NCBI GenBank assembly: GCA_965214615.1
Contig: OZ243952.1
Coordinates: 2,046,001 to 2,110,000 of the forward strand
DNA from: CBDAUN01 sp965214615
GTDB lineage: Bacteria > Pseudomonadota > Gammaproteobacteria > Arenicellales > JAJDZL01
Reading direction: 5' to 3'
DNA length: 64,000 nucleotides
The translations under genes were made by a program, and so were the position numbers. Below are positions 25,874-34,202 of the stretch, one piece after another; the stretch's first letter is position 1; every line of letters starts with the position of its first letter. The notes beneath the pieces are model-generated. The model did not search any database and was not told where the DNA came from. It saw nothing but the letters and a program-made list of their open reading frames with translations.

Positions 25874-25918
25874 AAACGTTACCTGAATGAGTTGGTTGAT
25901 CGATATGTAAGTGAAGCC

Positions 25919-26336
25919 CTACCAGGCTCCGATGTTCTCCATGGACAGCCACGGCTCCTTTGCCGGAAGCGGATCGCCGCGTTGCAATAGCTCAATGGAA
26001 ATGCGATCCGGCGAACGTACAAACGCCATTCTTCCGTCTCTAGGCGGCCGATTGATGGTAATGCCTGAATTCATCAGGCGGTCGCAAACCTCGTAGATGT
26101 TTGCAACCTCGTACGCCAGATGCCCGAAATTGCGGCCGTCGCCGTAATCTTCAGGGTCCCAGTTGTAAGTCAGTTCAATGAGAGTTCTCATCGCCCTCAG
26201 CGGCCAGAAACACCAAAGTGTAGCGGCCACTGTCATTGTCCATTCGTCGAATTTCCTTTAAACCGAGTCCATCGACATAGAATCTTAGCGACTCGTCAAT
26301 GTCCGTCACCCGGACCATCGTATGCAGATATTTCAT
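25919..26336 (-). pseudogene. gloA: Glyoxalase I gene with a frameshift
   Basis: Two overlapping frames together make a complete lactoylglutathione lyase. The first starts at ATG 26336 (GGAGGCG upstream) with MKYLHTMVRVTDIDESLRFY and YTLVFLAAEGDENSH, then stops at TGA. The second resumes with TLIELTYNWDPEDYGDGRNF and ends RISIELLQRGDPLP. The metal ligands H (HTMVRV) and E (IELTYNW) fall in different frames, as do H (FGHLAY) and the final E (IELLQ). Restoring one tandem copy of ACTCTCAT at 26178-26185 yields DENSHTLIEL in one frame. So an 8-bp repeat contraction, or a sequencing error, explains the break. Confidence 0.85.
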
Positions 26337-26526
26337 AGATGGAACGCCTCCATGTATCAATGACCTGTCTGAGCCGGCGGCCAAACCAATACCTTCAGCC
26401 AATCACCCGGCGAATCGCCGATGCAGGCGAGTTAAGGCAGCTTGTTGCAATTTTGATGAAGCGCCTTTGAATAATTCGGTAGAATTACGATCAATCGCCA
26501 CCGCACCCGAAGAAAGGACACTGGTT

Positions 26527-26787
26527 TTGCCGATCGATCCCAAATTGCTGGAAATTATACGTTGCCCCGTCACGAAAGTTTCGCTATATCCCCTTACGTC
26601 TGATCAGCTGGAAAAGCTGAACCGCCAGATTTCAGCACGTCAAGTGCAATACGCCGATGGATCCGAAGTGGATCAAGAACTCGCAGACGGGCTGATCACG
26701 GCAACAGGCACCCGAATCTACCGCATCGACTCGGGCATCCCGATCATGCTCGAAGAGCGATGCATCCCGATTCAAGGGGTGAAATAA
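26527..26787 (+). CDS. Trm112-like small protein
   Basis: An 86-aa protein from a TTG start at 26527 with AAGGA eight bases upstream. It reads LPIDPKLLEIIRCPVTKVSL, the N-terminus of the Trm112p/YcaR-like family. It continues YPLTSDQLEKLNRQISARQV and ends with YRIDSGIPIMLEERCI, the family's hallmark C-terminal motif. Trm112 proteins stabilise methyltransferases or act near lipid A genes in bacteria, but the partner here is unknown. The frame is open further upstream to 26299, over the gloA 5' region, which is unlikely to be coding. Confidence 0.75.
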   Translation: MPIDPKLLEIIRCPVTKVSLYPLTSDQLEKLNRQISARQVQYADGSEVDQELADGLITATGTRIYRIDSGIPIMLEERCIPIQGVK

Positions 26788-26809
26788 TTCGGCTCGCTAT
26801 CGGCGACGT

Positions 26810-28018
26810 TCAGTGCTCCTGATAATGCCTCATTAGAATCTGTGCGACTTCCGGGCGCGAGAACTCCTGCGGCAGCGCCTCTCCGGCAGTGAGCATGGCC
26901 CGTACCTTGGTGCCTGAAAGGAGAACGAAGTCCTCCTTTTCGTGATCCGGCGCGTCACGCATCATGACTACCTGGTGCAGTTTCCTAGACCATGCGGTAT
27001 GGTCGGCTTCGAAGATCTCGATTTCCAAGGCTTCCCTGGCCGCTGTCTCATGAAATATCGTCTGCGCGTCAAAAGCGCCGTAATAGTCGCCGACACCGGC
27101 ATGATCACGGCCGACAATCATGGATGTTGCTCCCAGGTTCTGGCGGAAAATAGCATGCAGAACCGCTTCGCGCGGACCTGCGTAAAGCATGTCGAATCCA
27201 TAGCCGGTGATCAGCACCGTATTCGGCGGAAAATACAATTCCACCATTTTCCGTATCGCATCGTCGCGCACCTTCGCCGGAATGTCGCCCGGCTTGAGCT
27301 TGCCGAGCAGCATGTGGATCACAACACCGTCGCTGCCGGTTCGCTCCAGAGCAATCTTGCAAAGCTCTTCATGCGCGCGATGCATCGGGTTGCGGGTTTG
27401 AAACGCGACCACATTGCTCCACCCGAGACCTTCAATGGCTTCGCGGATCTGATAGGCCGTCTGAAACGTATCCGGAAACTCGGTTTCGTAGTAGCCGTAG
27501 CTCAGCACTTCGATCGGCCCTGAAACGACCCAGCGCCCCTGATTCAAAAATGCCGCGACACCGGGATGCCCTTGGTCACGCGTGCCAAACACCTGCCCTG
27601 CAATAAATTCCATCTCCCCGTCAGTCAGCAATTCTATCGACTCGACGGTCTGAATCGCGACGACCTTGCTGTCGCTCGTATTCGGATCGCGCAATGCGAT
27701 GCGCTCGCCTGCGGTCATGCCGTCGACAGCGGAACAGGTATTCAATATCGGCACCGGCCAGAAAAGGCCGCTGGCCGTCGTCATATGCTCAGCCACCGAA
27801 AGCGCGTCCGCCTTGTCCATGAAGCCTTCAAGCGGCGTGAAGTATCCGCAACCAAGCATCGCCGCATTTCCTGCAGACGATGAATTCAGCACCACGGACG
27901 CAAGTGTCTGCGCTTCCGTCTCAAGAGCGCGGAGGCGCTCTGTGTCCCTCACCTCAAGCGGCTTGAGCGCCGAAGACTGATAGGGGCTGATCAAGCCGGA
28001 AAGCGTTTTGCCGCCCAT
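26810..28018 (-). CDS. sat: Sulfate adenylyltransferase (homomeric ATP sulfurylase)
   Basis: Sat, about 402 aa from ATG 28018, interconverts sulfate + ATP and APS + PPi. QTRNPMHRAHE carries the HxxH nucleotide motif, and GRDHAGVGDYYGAFDAQTIF and the C-terminal LSGTKVRAML segment are diagnostic. This monodomain type (not CysDN) is used in sulfur oxidisers (with AprAB) and in some assimilatory pathways; no aprAB or cys gene is near, so direction cannot be told. An alternative start at 28090 lies inside the upstream gene. The chosen ATG is 4 bases after the DAHP synthase stop, suggesting coupling. Confidence 0.92.
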   Translation of the reverse strand: MGGKTLSGLISPYQSSALKPLEVRDTERLRALETEAQTLASVVLNSSSAGNAAMLGCGYFTPLEGFMDKADALSVAEHMTTASGLFWPVPILNTCSAVDGMTAGERIALRDPNTSDSKVVAIQTVESIELLTDGEMEFIAGQVFGTRDQGHPGVAAFLNQGRWVVSGPIEVLSYGYYETEFPDTFQTAYQIREAIEGLGWSNVVAFQTRNPMHRAHEELCKIALERTGSDGVVIHMLLGKLKPGDIPAKVRDDAIRKMVELYFPPNTVLITGYGFDMLYAGPREAVLHAIFRQNLGATSMIVGRDHAGVGDYYGAFDAQTIFHETAAREALEIEIFEADHTAWSRKLHQVVMMRDAPDHEKEDFVLLSGTKVRAMLTAGEALPQEFSRPEVAQILMRHYQEH

Positions 28019-28022
28019 CGCT

Positions 28023-29135
28023 TCAAGAAATCGAGCTGATTGGCGTCGGGGCCGAACCGGCAGCGCCGCTTCGGCGCGCTCGAACAGCATCGCTCAGTTG
28101 CCCAAGCACTTCGACTGTGTCTTCCCAACCGATGCACGCATCGGTAATGCTCTGTCCATAGGTCGGTTCGCGGCCCGGAAAAAGATCCTGGCGCCCTTCG
28201 ATCAGGTGACTTTCGACCATCACTCCGACTATCCGGTCATCGCCGCTTGCGATTTGTTGCGCCACATCGGTGCACACTTGTTTCTGGCGCGAATAGTCCT
28301 TTCGGCTGTTGGCATGGCTGAAATCGATCATGACATTCTCAGAAAGTCCTCGATTCTTCAGCAACTGCGCCAAAGTCTCGACGTGCTCGGAAGAATAGTT
28401 CGGCTCTGTGCCGCCACGCAATATGACATGGGCATCGGTGTTGCCGGCCGTCTCGAATATCGCAGTCTTGCCTGTTTTTGTGATTGAAAGGAACCGATGT
28501 GGCTTGGATGCGGCATGCGCTCCGTCTACCGCAATCTTCACGTCTCCGGTCGTGCCGTTCTTCAATCCGACCGGACACGAAAGCCCGGAAACCAGCTGCC
28601 GATGCACCTGGCTTTCGGTAGTGCGCGCGCCAATTGCACCCCAGCTGACCAGATCGGCTATGTATTGCGGAGAAATAATGTCTAGAAACTCCACACCCGC
28701 AGGCACGCCAAGATCGTTGATCTCAAGCAGCAGCTCGCGCGCCACGCGCAGTCCGGCGTTGATATCGAAAGTGCCGTTCAGATTCGGATCGTTGATCAGT
28801 CCCTTCCAGCCGATCGTGGTCCTGGGCTTTTCAAAATAGACCCGCATGACCACAAGCAATTCGCCTTTGTGCTGTTCCTTTTCGGCAGCCAGCCTATTCG
28901 CATATTCAATCGCCGCCCTGGGATCATGTATGGAGCACGGCCCCACCACGACTACGACCCGGTCATCTCGCTTGGCAAGAATTCTGTGGATATCCTGCCG
29001 CGTCTCGGCCACTGTTTTAGCCGCTTTCGCACTTGCCGGTAATTCCTCTATGATTTCAGCGGGTACAGCCACGTCGCGGATCGAGGCGATTCGCAAGTCG
29101 TCAATTTCGTTCATCGTCAAATTCTGATCAATCAC
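28023..29135 (-). CDS. 3-deoxy-7-phosphoheptulonate synthase (class I, AroFGH type)
   Basis: DAHP synthase, 370 aa, condenses PEP and erythrose-4-phosphate as the first step of the shikimate pathway. VVVVGPCSIHDPRAAIEYAN, MRVYFEKPRTTIGWKGLIND, GARTTESQVHRQLVSGLSCP and IDFSHANSRKDY hold the conserved metal and substrate residues. The start is either GTG 29135 (AGG 11 bases upstream) or ATG 29114. Which feedback isoform (Tyr, Phe, Trp) it is cannot be read safely. A strong hairpin lies 45-70 bases upstream. It is followed closely by sat. Confidence 0.93.
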   Translation of the reverse strand: MIDQNLTMNEIDDLRIASIRDVAVPAEIIEELPASAKAAKTVAETRQDIHRILAKRDDRVVVVVGPCSIHDPRAAIEYANRLAAEKEQHKGELLVVMRVYFEKPRTTIGWKGLINDPNLNGTFDINAGLRVARELLLEINDLGVPAGVEFLDIISPQYIADLVSWGAIGARTTESQVHRQLVSGLSCPVGLKNGTTGDVKIAVDGAHAASKPHRFLSITKTGKTAIFETAGNTDAHVILRGGTEPNYSSEHVETLAQLLKNRGLSENVMIDFSHANSRKDYSRQKQVCTDVAQQIASGDDRIVGVMVESHLIEGRQDLFPGREPTYGQSITDACIGWEDTVEVLGQLSDAVRARRSGAAGSAPTPISSIS

Positions 29136-29425
29136 AACTTCAAAACCTGAATGTTATTCGTACAATAAGTGAACACAGCGCGCCATGCGCCGCTGTGCAT
29201 GGCGCAGATTATAACGCTGCATCGAAGACGCTGCACCTGTCAGTGCCGGCAAGAATGCGATTCGAAAATATTTTGCCATCGAAGCGGACGGCGCAGTCAC
29301 CGAAGCTGGCTCCTGCGCTGCCAGCCGTCCGGACGGCAGTGCCAGGTGAAACGACTCCGGGCTGCTATGTGGCATTGGTGCTGCCGCATTGACCGATGCA
29401 CGCAGCAGTCGGACAGTCCGGTCAA
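29136..29425. other. Divergent upstream region of DAHP synthase and hydrolase genes
   Basis: About 290 bases without a gene. The main features are the GCGCCATGC/GCATGGCGC hairpin at 29180-29205 and, at the right end, a promoter for the hydrolase gene. No further coding potential seen. Confidence 0.45.
29180..29205. repeat. 9-bp perfect inverted repeat in the leader of the DAHP synthase gene
   Basis: GCGCCATGC (29180-29188) and GCATGGCGC (29197-29205) flank an 8-base loop. There is no T run on either side, so it is not a standard terminator. It sits 45 bases upstream of the start codon and could be an operator or a leader-RNA structure. Confidence 0.5.
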
Positions 29426-29454
29426 TTGAAATAGTTAATATACTACATTATATT
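29426..29454 (+). promoter_or_regulatory. Candidate sigma-70 promoter of the hydrolase gene
   Basis: TTGAAA (29426-29431), 17-base spacer, TATATT (29449-29454). Initiation near 29461 would fall after the ATG at 29457, so it favours the ATG at 29496 as the start of the hydrolase. The region is AT-rich, so a chance match is possible. Confidence 0.5.
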
Positions 29455-29495
29455 CAATGGTTAAAATATTGCTTAATAAAGTAAATTACAGAAAT

Positions 29496-30320
29496 ATGAT
29501 TCAAGGATTGCTTCTCGCTGCAGGCGGACTCACTTTGATATACACGGTGATTGTCCTTTTCATATTCTTTCGCCAGACAAGTCTGATTCACATTCCGAGT
29601 GTCAAACTTGCCTCGACTCCCGCCGCGCACGGCCTTGAATACGAGGACGTCTGGCTCGATACTGACAAGGACGCCAGGCTGCATGGCTGGTTCATTCCAG
29701 GGGCTGGTTCTGAATATGCGGTGATCATCTATCACGGCAATGCCGGCAATATTTCGTATTTGATGGAGACCTATCAAATGCTGCACAGCCTCGGCGTTTC
29801 AATATTGACCTACGACTACCGGAGCTACGGCAACAGCACAGGAAACCTAACCGAAGAGGGGATGTACCGCGACGCCGAAGCGGTATTCGACTACCTCGTC
29901 GAGCGCCGCCGGATTCGTGCCGAGCGCATTGTTCTCCTTGGAAGATCGCTCGGAACCGCGATGGCCAGCTGGGTCGCATCCGAACGAAGACCGGCAGGTC
30001 TGATCATGGAATCCGGATTCACTTCGATGTCTGAATTGGCGCGTATCCACTACCCGCTTGTGCCGACTACATCCTTGCTGAAATGGCAATACGACTCGCT
30101 TTCGCGCATCGGCTCAATAGACTGCCCCGTACTGTATATTCACAGCCGCGAAGACACGCTGACCCCTTTCGAGCATTCAGTGGCACTGTTCGAAGCGACG
30201 AGGACGGCCAAGACATTTGCTGAGATTTCTGGAACCCACGGCTCCGGGTTTGTCACAAGCCACGAGATATACCTCGCCGCACTGGACGAATTTCTCGAAT
30301 CGCTGGGGAATCAGGATTGA
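29496..30320 (+). CDS. Membrane-anchored alpha/beta hydrolase (ABHD13/YfhR-like)
   Basis: About 274 aa from ATG 29496, or 287 from ATG 29457. An N-terminal signal anchor (GLLLAAGGLTLIYTVIVLFI) is followed by an alpha/beta-hydrolase domain. VIIYHGNAGN holds the oxyanion region, GRSLGTAMASW the G-x-S-x-G nucleophile, an Asp lies in HSREDTLTPFEHS, and a His in GTHGSGF. ABHD13/YfhR-like proteins are poorly characterised serine hydrolases of the inner membrane facing outwards. The convergent SDR gene ends about 40 bases away. Confidence 0.85.
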   Translation: MIQGLLLAAGGLTLIYTVIVLFIFFRQTSLIHIPSVKLASTPAAHGLEYEDVWLDTDKDARLHGWFIPGAGSEYAVIIYHGNAGNISYLMETYQMLHSLGVSILTYDYRSYGNSTGNLTEEGMYRDAEAVFDYLVERRRIRAERIVLLGRSLGTAMASWVASERRPAGLIMESGFTSMSELARIHYPLVPTTSLLKWQYDSLSRIGSIDCPVLYIHSREDTLTPFEHSVALFEATRTAKTFAEISGTHGSGFVTSHEIYLAALDEFLESLGNQD

Positions 30321-30358
30321 ACGCGCTTTCGGCAGCCTGGCCGCGGGACGCGGTGGAA

Positions 30359-31195
30359 CTATAAGTGTTCGCCGCCGTTGATATGGACTTCCGATCCGGT
30401 TACATAGCTCGACTGATTGGCGCATAGAAAGAAAATCGTTTGCGCAACTTCGTCGGGAGTGCCCAGTCTGTGAAGCGGAATGGTCTCGACCAGCTTTGAC
30501 GTTTTCGGAGACAGGATAGGCGTGTCGATCTCTCCCGGAGCGATTGCATTGACCCTGATTCCCTTAGGTCCGAAATCGGCTGCCATTTCCCGGGTCAAGG
30601 CAGCGAGGGCAGCCTTTGACGTAGCGTATGCGGTTCCGGCAAACGGATGCACCCTGGTACCGGCTATTGACGTGACATTCACAATCGAACCTCTGCCTTT
30701 GGTCAGTTCGTCCATCAGGCCCCTGGCCAGGACGATCGGGGCAAAGAAGTTGACTTCGAAAACAAGTCGCCAGGTCGCCATGGTGGTCACTGTGGGGCCG
30801 AGCCGTTCTCCGGTTTCGTCCTTCGGAGAAATGCCTGCGTTGTTCACCAGTGCGTGCAACGCCTCGCCGGCAAGGCGCTCCTTTAGCTCGGCAATTCCGA
30901 CGGATCGCATATCCGGATCGCCAAGATCGATCTGGATATGGTCGTCCGGCCCCGCCTGCCACGGACATTGGGTTGAAAATGCTCGGCGCGAGCACGTAAT
31001 CACCCGCCAGCCATGTTCTTCGAACAGCTTCGCGGTCGCATGCCCGATTCCCTGGCTGGCACCGGTCAGCACCAGGGTCTTTGTCTCATCCGCGTCGGTC
31101 GAAGGCCGCCTGGCATCACTTGCGGGCAAGGTCTGACCCGTGACCGGGCACCGGTCAATCTCCGAAGAGACGGGTTTTTCAGATGCTTGTGTCAA
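30359..31195 (-). CDS. SDR-family oxidoreductase with N-terminal extension
   Basis: A 278-aa short-chain dehydrogenase. The Rossmann motif TGASQGIG begins only near residue 44, after a Ser/Pro/Asp-rich extension containing CPVTGQTLP. LVNNAGISPKDE, the catalytic Ser (VNVTSIAG) and Y-x-x-x-K (YATSK) are present, and the C-terminus GSEVHINGGEHL is classical. The Arg in CSRR after beta-2 suggests NADP(H). The substrate is unknown. Only a TTG (31195) is available as a start upstream of the domain. It lies 3 bases after the EF-G-like stop, so translation probably depends on coupling. Confidence 0.8.
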   Translation of the reverse strand: MTQASEKPVSSEIDRCPVTGQTLPASDARRPSTDADETKTLVLTGASQGIGHATAKLFEEHGWRVITCSRRAFSTQCPWQAGPDDHIQIDLGDPDMRSVGIAELKERLAGEALHALVNNAGISPKDETGERLGPTVTTMATWRLVFEVNFFAPIVLARGLMDELTKGRGSIVNVTSIAGTRVHPFAGTAYATSKAALAALTREMAADFGPKGIRVNAIAPGEIDTPILSPKTSKLVETIPLHRLGTPDEVAQTIFFLCANQSSYVTGSEVHINGGEHL

Positions 31196-31198
31196 AAT

Positions 31199-33226
31199 TT
31201 AATCCGTATCAGGCTGGCTGAATGAAGCGCTCAGCTTCTTTTGCACTTCCATCGGAGCCGGTTCGTATGAACTGAATTCCATAATGAATGAGCCTTCGCC
31301 GCCGGTTATCGCGTTGAGCCGCGACTGAAAATCGGCCATTTCGGCCAATGGCGCAGCGCCCTTGATACGCACTGTGCCGCCGGCAAGCGAATCGGTATCG
31401 ACTATTCTACCCCGACGCGCCGACAATTCGCCGGCGATATCTCCCATGTTGGCGCTCGGCGCATCGATCGCGACATCGGCAATCGGCTCCAGCACGACTG
31501 GGCCGGCTTTGGAGATTGCGTCGATAAACGCCTTTCGGCCTGCAGTGATGAAGGCGATTTCCTTTGAATCCACGGCATGAAACTTCCCATCGTAGATCAC
31601 CACGCGAACATCCTGGATGGGAAATCCTGCGAATGCGCCGGTCTCAAGCACCTGGCGCACCCCTTTTTCCACCGCCGGAATAAACTGCGAAGGAATCACG
31701 CCTCCGACAATATTGTCAACGAATTCAAATCCTTCGCCGCGCGGCATCGCTTCGATTCTCATAAATACTTCGCCGAACTGCCCGGCGCCTCCGGTCTGCT
31801 TCTTGTGCCGGCAGTGGCCTTCGGCATTTCTCGAGACAGTCTCGCGGTACGGAATCGTCGGAACAGAAGTGGTCACCTCCACCGCGTATACCTCTTTCAA
31901 GCGTTCAAGAGCAATGCGCAGGTGCAATTCTCCAAGTCCCCGCATGACAGTCTCATTGGCATCGGGATCGCGCGCCACGATGATGCAGGGGTCTTCGGCA
32001 GCAATTTTTTGCAGTGATTCGGCGACCTTCTGCTCATCGCCTCGATTGGCCGGCTCTATTGCCAGACCCACCATCGGCGTCGGCAGACCCTTGGTTTCAA
32101 GTCTGCAGGGCTGCCCGTCCGAGGACTCGTGCATGATCGTGTCAAATTCAATTTCATCAACTTTGGCAATGCCGCGAATGTCTCCGGCGACACCCTCCTG
32201 ACAGTCGATAAGCTGCTTGCCCTGCAACTCATACAGATTTCCAATTCGCACGGACTTGCGATTGTCATCCACCATCGGAGACGTATCCTTGGTCAAAGTA
32301 CCCTGGTGAATTCTAAAGATTCCCAGTTTTCCGACGAACGGATCGAACAGCACTTTGAATACGCGGGCAATCAATTCCCCGCCTGCATCGGCGGCCACGC
32401 TGAATTGCTCGCCATTTTCGCAGTTCAAGAATCGAGGCGGATTGCCTTGGGCGGGATTGGGCAGGGCAGAACAAATGATGTCAAGCAATTCGGCTACGCC
32501 TGCATCGGTTTCCGCCGAGGTAAAGCACACCGGAATCAGGTGCCCTTCCCTCATGGCCTGCTGCAGCGTCGGGGCGAGCCGCGCAGTTTCGATCTCGCCG
32601 GTTTCGAGGTATTCCTCCATCAATCCCTCATCGACTTCGACAATTTGCTCGATCAGCGAGGTTCGCACATCTTCGGGGTCGAGAATATCCGATCCCTCGC
32701 CTGCGTTCGGGTAGCACGGCGTCACACCCTGACCGCTTGGCAGGTTCAATGCAATACACTCGCTGCCGAACTCCTCGCGGACCGATGCGTAGACGCTTTC
32801 CAGATCGACTCCGTCGCAATCAATTCGGTTGATGACAATCATTCTGCAAACGCCGTTTACCGCGGCAGCCTCCATGAATCGCCGCGCCATTGTTTCAACA
32901 CCGGTCTGCGCGCTGATGACAATGGCAGCGGTTTCAACCGCCGGCATGACAGAAACGGCCGAACCGATAAAGTCAGCATAGCCCGGAGTGTCGATTAGAT
33001 TGATGTGCCTGCCTTCGTGATCGGCGCTCATCACCGTCGCAGTCAATGATCGCTGGTGCGCTTTTTCAAGCACGTCCTGGTCGCTCACCGTGGTTTTTCT
33101 GCCGATTTCGCCTTTCGAAGCGATTGCGCCGGATACGGCCAGAATGGACTCGCAAAGCATTGTCTTGCCGGCTCCGCCTTGGCCAAGCAGCGCAACATTT
33201 CTAATGTCTTCCGTGGTATAGGCCAT
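31199..33226 (-). CDS. EF-G-like translational GTPase (paralogue, not canonical FusA)
   Basis: 675 aa from ATG 33226, which has a strong GGAGGAG six bases upstream. The G domain is present with divergent motifs: G1 GQGGAGKT (15-22; canonical FusA has AHIDAGKT), G3 DTPGYADF and G4 NRID. Domains II-V follow in EF-G order, including CRHKKQTGGAGQFGEVFMRI and the C-terminal LNAITGGEGSFIMEFSSYEP. EF-G-like paralogues of this type have been linked to specialised ribosome functions, but the role of this one is not known. It heads a likely two-gene operon with the SDR. It is 25 kb from the S10/tuf block, and no rpsL/rpsG precede it. Confidence 0.88.
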   Translation of the reverse strand: MAYTTEDIRNVALLGQGGAGKTMLCESILAVSGAIASKGEIGRKTTVSDQDVLEKAHQRSLTATVMSADHEGRHINLIDTPGYADFIGSAVSVMPAVETAAIVISAQTGVETMARRFMEAAAVNGVCRMIVINRIDCDGVDLESVYASVREEFGSECIALNLPSGQGVTPCYPNAGEGSDILDPEDVRTSLIEQIVEVDEGLMEEYLETGEIETARLAPTLQQAMREGHLIPVCFTSAETDAGVAELLDIICSALPNPAQGNPPRFLNCENGEQFSVAADAGGELIARVFKVLFDPFVGKLGIFRIHQGTLTKDTSPMVDDNRKSVRIGNLYELQGKQLIDCQEGVAGDIRGIAKVDEIEFDTIMHESSDGQPCRLETKGLPTPMVGLAIEPANRGDEQKVAESLQKIAAEDPCIIVARDPDANETVMRGLGELHLRIALERLKEVYAVEVTTSVPTIPYRETVSRNAEGHCRHKKQTGGAGQFGEVFMRIEAMPRGEGFEFVDNIVGGVIPSQFIPAVEKGVRQVLETGAFAGFPIQDVRVVIYDGKFHAVDSKEIAFITAGRKAFIDAISKAGPVVLEPIADVAIDAPSANMGDIAGELSARRGRIVDTDSLAGGTVRIKGAAPLAEMADFQSRLNAITGGEGSFIMEFSSYEPAPMEVQKKLSASFSQPDTD

Positions 33227-33496
33227 CAACTCCTCCAATAATTGCTAGCTATGCCTTTTTTCGAATTTGAATGAACGATTATAGAACACGGCGGAGACGT
33301 TGCATTGCAGATTCGACACCGTAATTTATTTGCAAGACATCGACAAGTTCCGCCAGAGCGTTCGGCGGTTCTTGGCAAATCGATCTTCCAGCCCATTTCA
33401 TGCCAACTTGGCCGCGCAGAGTGTTCAATCGATGTGAATCAAATTGATCGGCAGGGGCTGGCGGGGGGAACGAATATAGACGCGGTCATCCGGGCG
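33227..33496. other. Region between EF-G-like gene and the Rpn remnant
   Basis: About 270 bases. The frame of the Rpn remnant stays open leftwards through 33305, but its translation (Arg/Gln/Cys-rich) no longer resembles the family, so I read it as non-coding or scrambled sequence. It also carries the EF-G-like gene's promoter region. Confidence 0.4.
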
Positions 33497-33874
33497 ATGT
33501 CGACGGTGCGGAAATTTGATCCTGCCGGTCTGCAGGATCTTTTGAATCGGACCGGGCATGTCCGGGCGCAGGAGCGGGCCAGGATTTTCAAACTGGTGCT
33601 GGGTTATGTTTGCGATTACAATAAGGATATCAAGGCAGATGTGATTTTAGATTTGCAAACCAAGACATCGGAGGAACGCCAGATGGTTCTTTCAGCTGTT
33701 GAAACCTTTCGTGAAGAAGGCCGTGAAGAAGGACTTGAAGAAGGCCGCGTAGAAGTTGCGGCGAATTTGTTGCAAGAGGGCATGAATTCGGAAGAAGTGG
33801 TCAAAGTGACAAGTCTCAGCCGGGAACGGGTTGAAACGATATTGCACAGGATGAATGGCGATTCGAAACCCTAG
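33497..33874 (+). pseudogene. C-terminal remnant of an Rpn/YhgA-like PD-(D/E)XK family protein
   Basis: About 125 codons matching the tail of Rpn-family recombination-promoting nuclease/putative transposase proteins. It shows a helical LLNRTGHVRAQERARIFKLV and then SEERQMVLSAVETFREEG. The charged, repeat-like run REEGREEGLEEGRVEVAANL follows, with a terminal helix-turn (SEEVVKVTSLSRERVETIL). The N-terminal nuclease core (PD...ExK) is missing, and no family-like start is present, so it is a truncated gene. Rpn genes are mobile and often leave such fragments. Confidence 0.65.
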
Positions 33875-34144
33875 GTTCAGAGCCTTTTGCTTCCGGGCAG
33901 CTTTTGCGATTGCAAGTTCTGGTAGTCTAGGTCTAGGGTGTCAGCGTTAGCATTCGGCGGCAATTACGCGGCTTTCGCCCGACCAGAGCCCGACTCCGGA
34001 AGCCGTATTTCAAGACCCTCGCCCACAACTCGATACATGCATTTTTACGCATCCAGATTTCAGACAAATACACTCCCTCGTTCTCAGAGAGGTCTTAATA
34101 GATAGCGCAAGACGAACCAGTTGGATCCGGTGCTGATCGCTGTG
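33875..34144. other. Intergenic stretch without recognisable gene
   Basis: About 270 bases between the Rpn remnant and the promoter of the metallo-beta-lactamase-fold gene. I see no coding potential or convincing terminator here. Confidence 0.4.
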
Positions 34145-34172
34145 TTGTCCGGGGCTGCTGAAACACTATAAA
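34145..34172 (+). promoter_or_regulatory. Candidate promoter of the MBL-fold gene
   Basis: TTGTCC (34145-34150), 16-base spacer, TATAAA (34167-34172). Initiation near 34179 would leave a 24-nt leader containing the GGAG ribosome-binding site. Confidence 0.5.
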
Positions 34173-34202
34173 ACTATCACCACAACCAATGGAGAAGAAA
34201 AC

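Noticed and set aside
26299..26526. Upstream extension of the Trm112-like frame
   Set aside because: The extension runs antisense through the gloA 5' end and does not resemble the family. The TTG at 26527 has a proper ribosome-binding site.
31199..33226. Calling this gene fusA (canonical EF-G)
   Set aside because: The G1 motif, G4 motif and length differ from canonical EF-G, and it is away from rpsL/rpsG/tuf. It is an EF-G-like paralogue.
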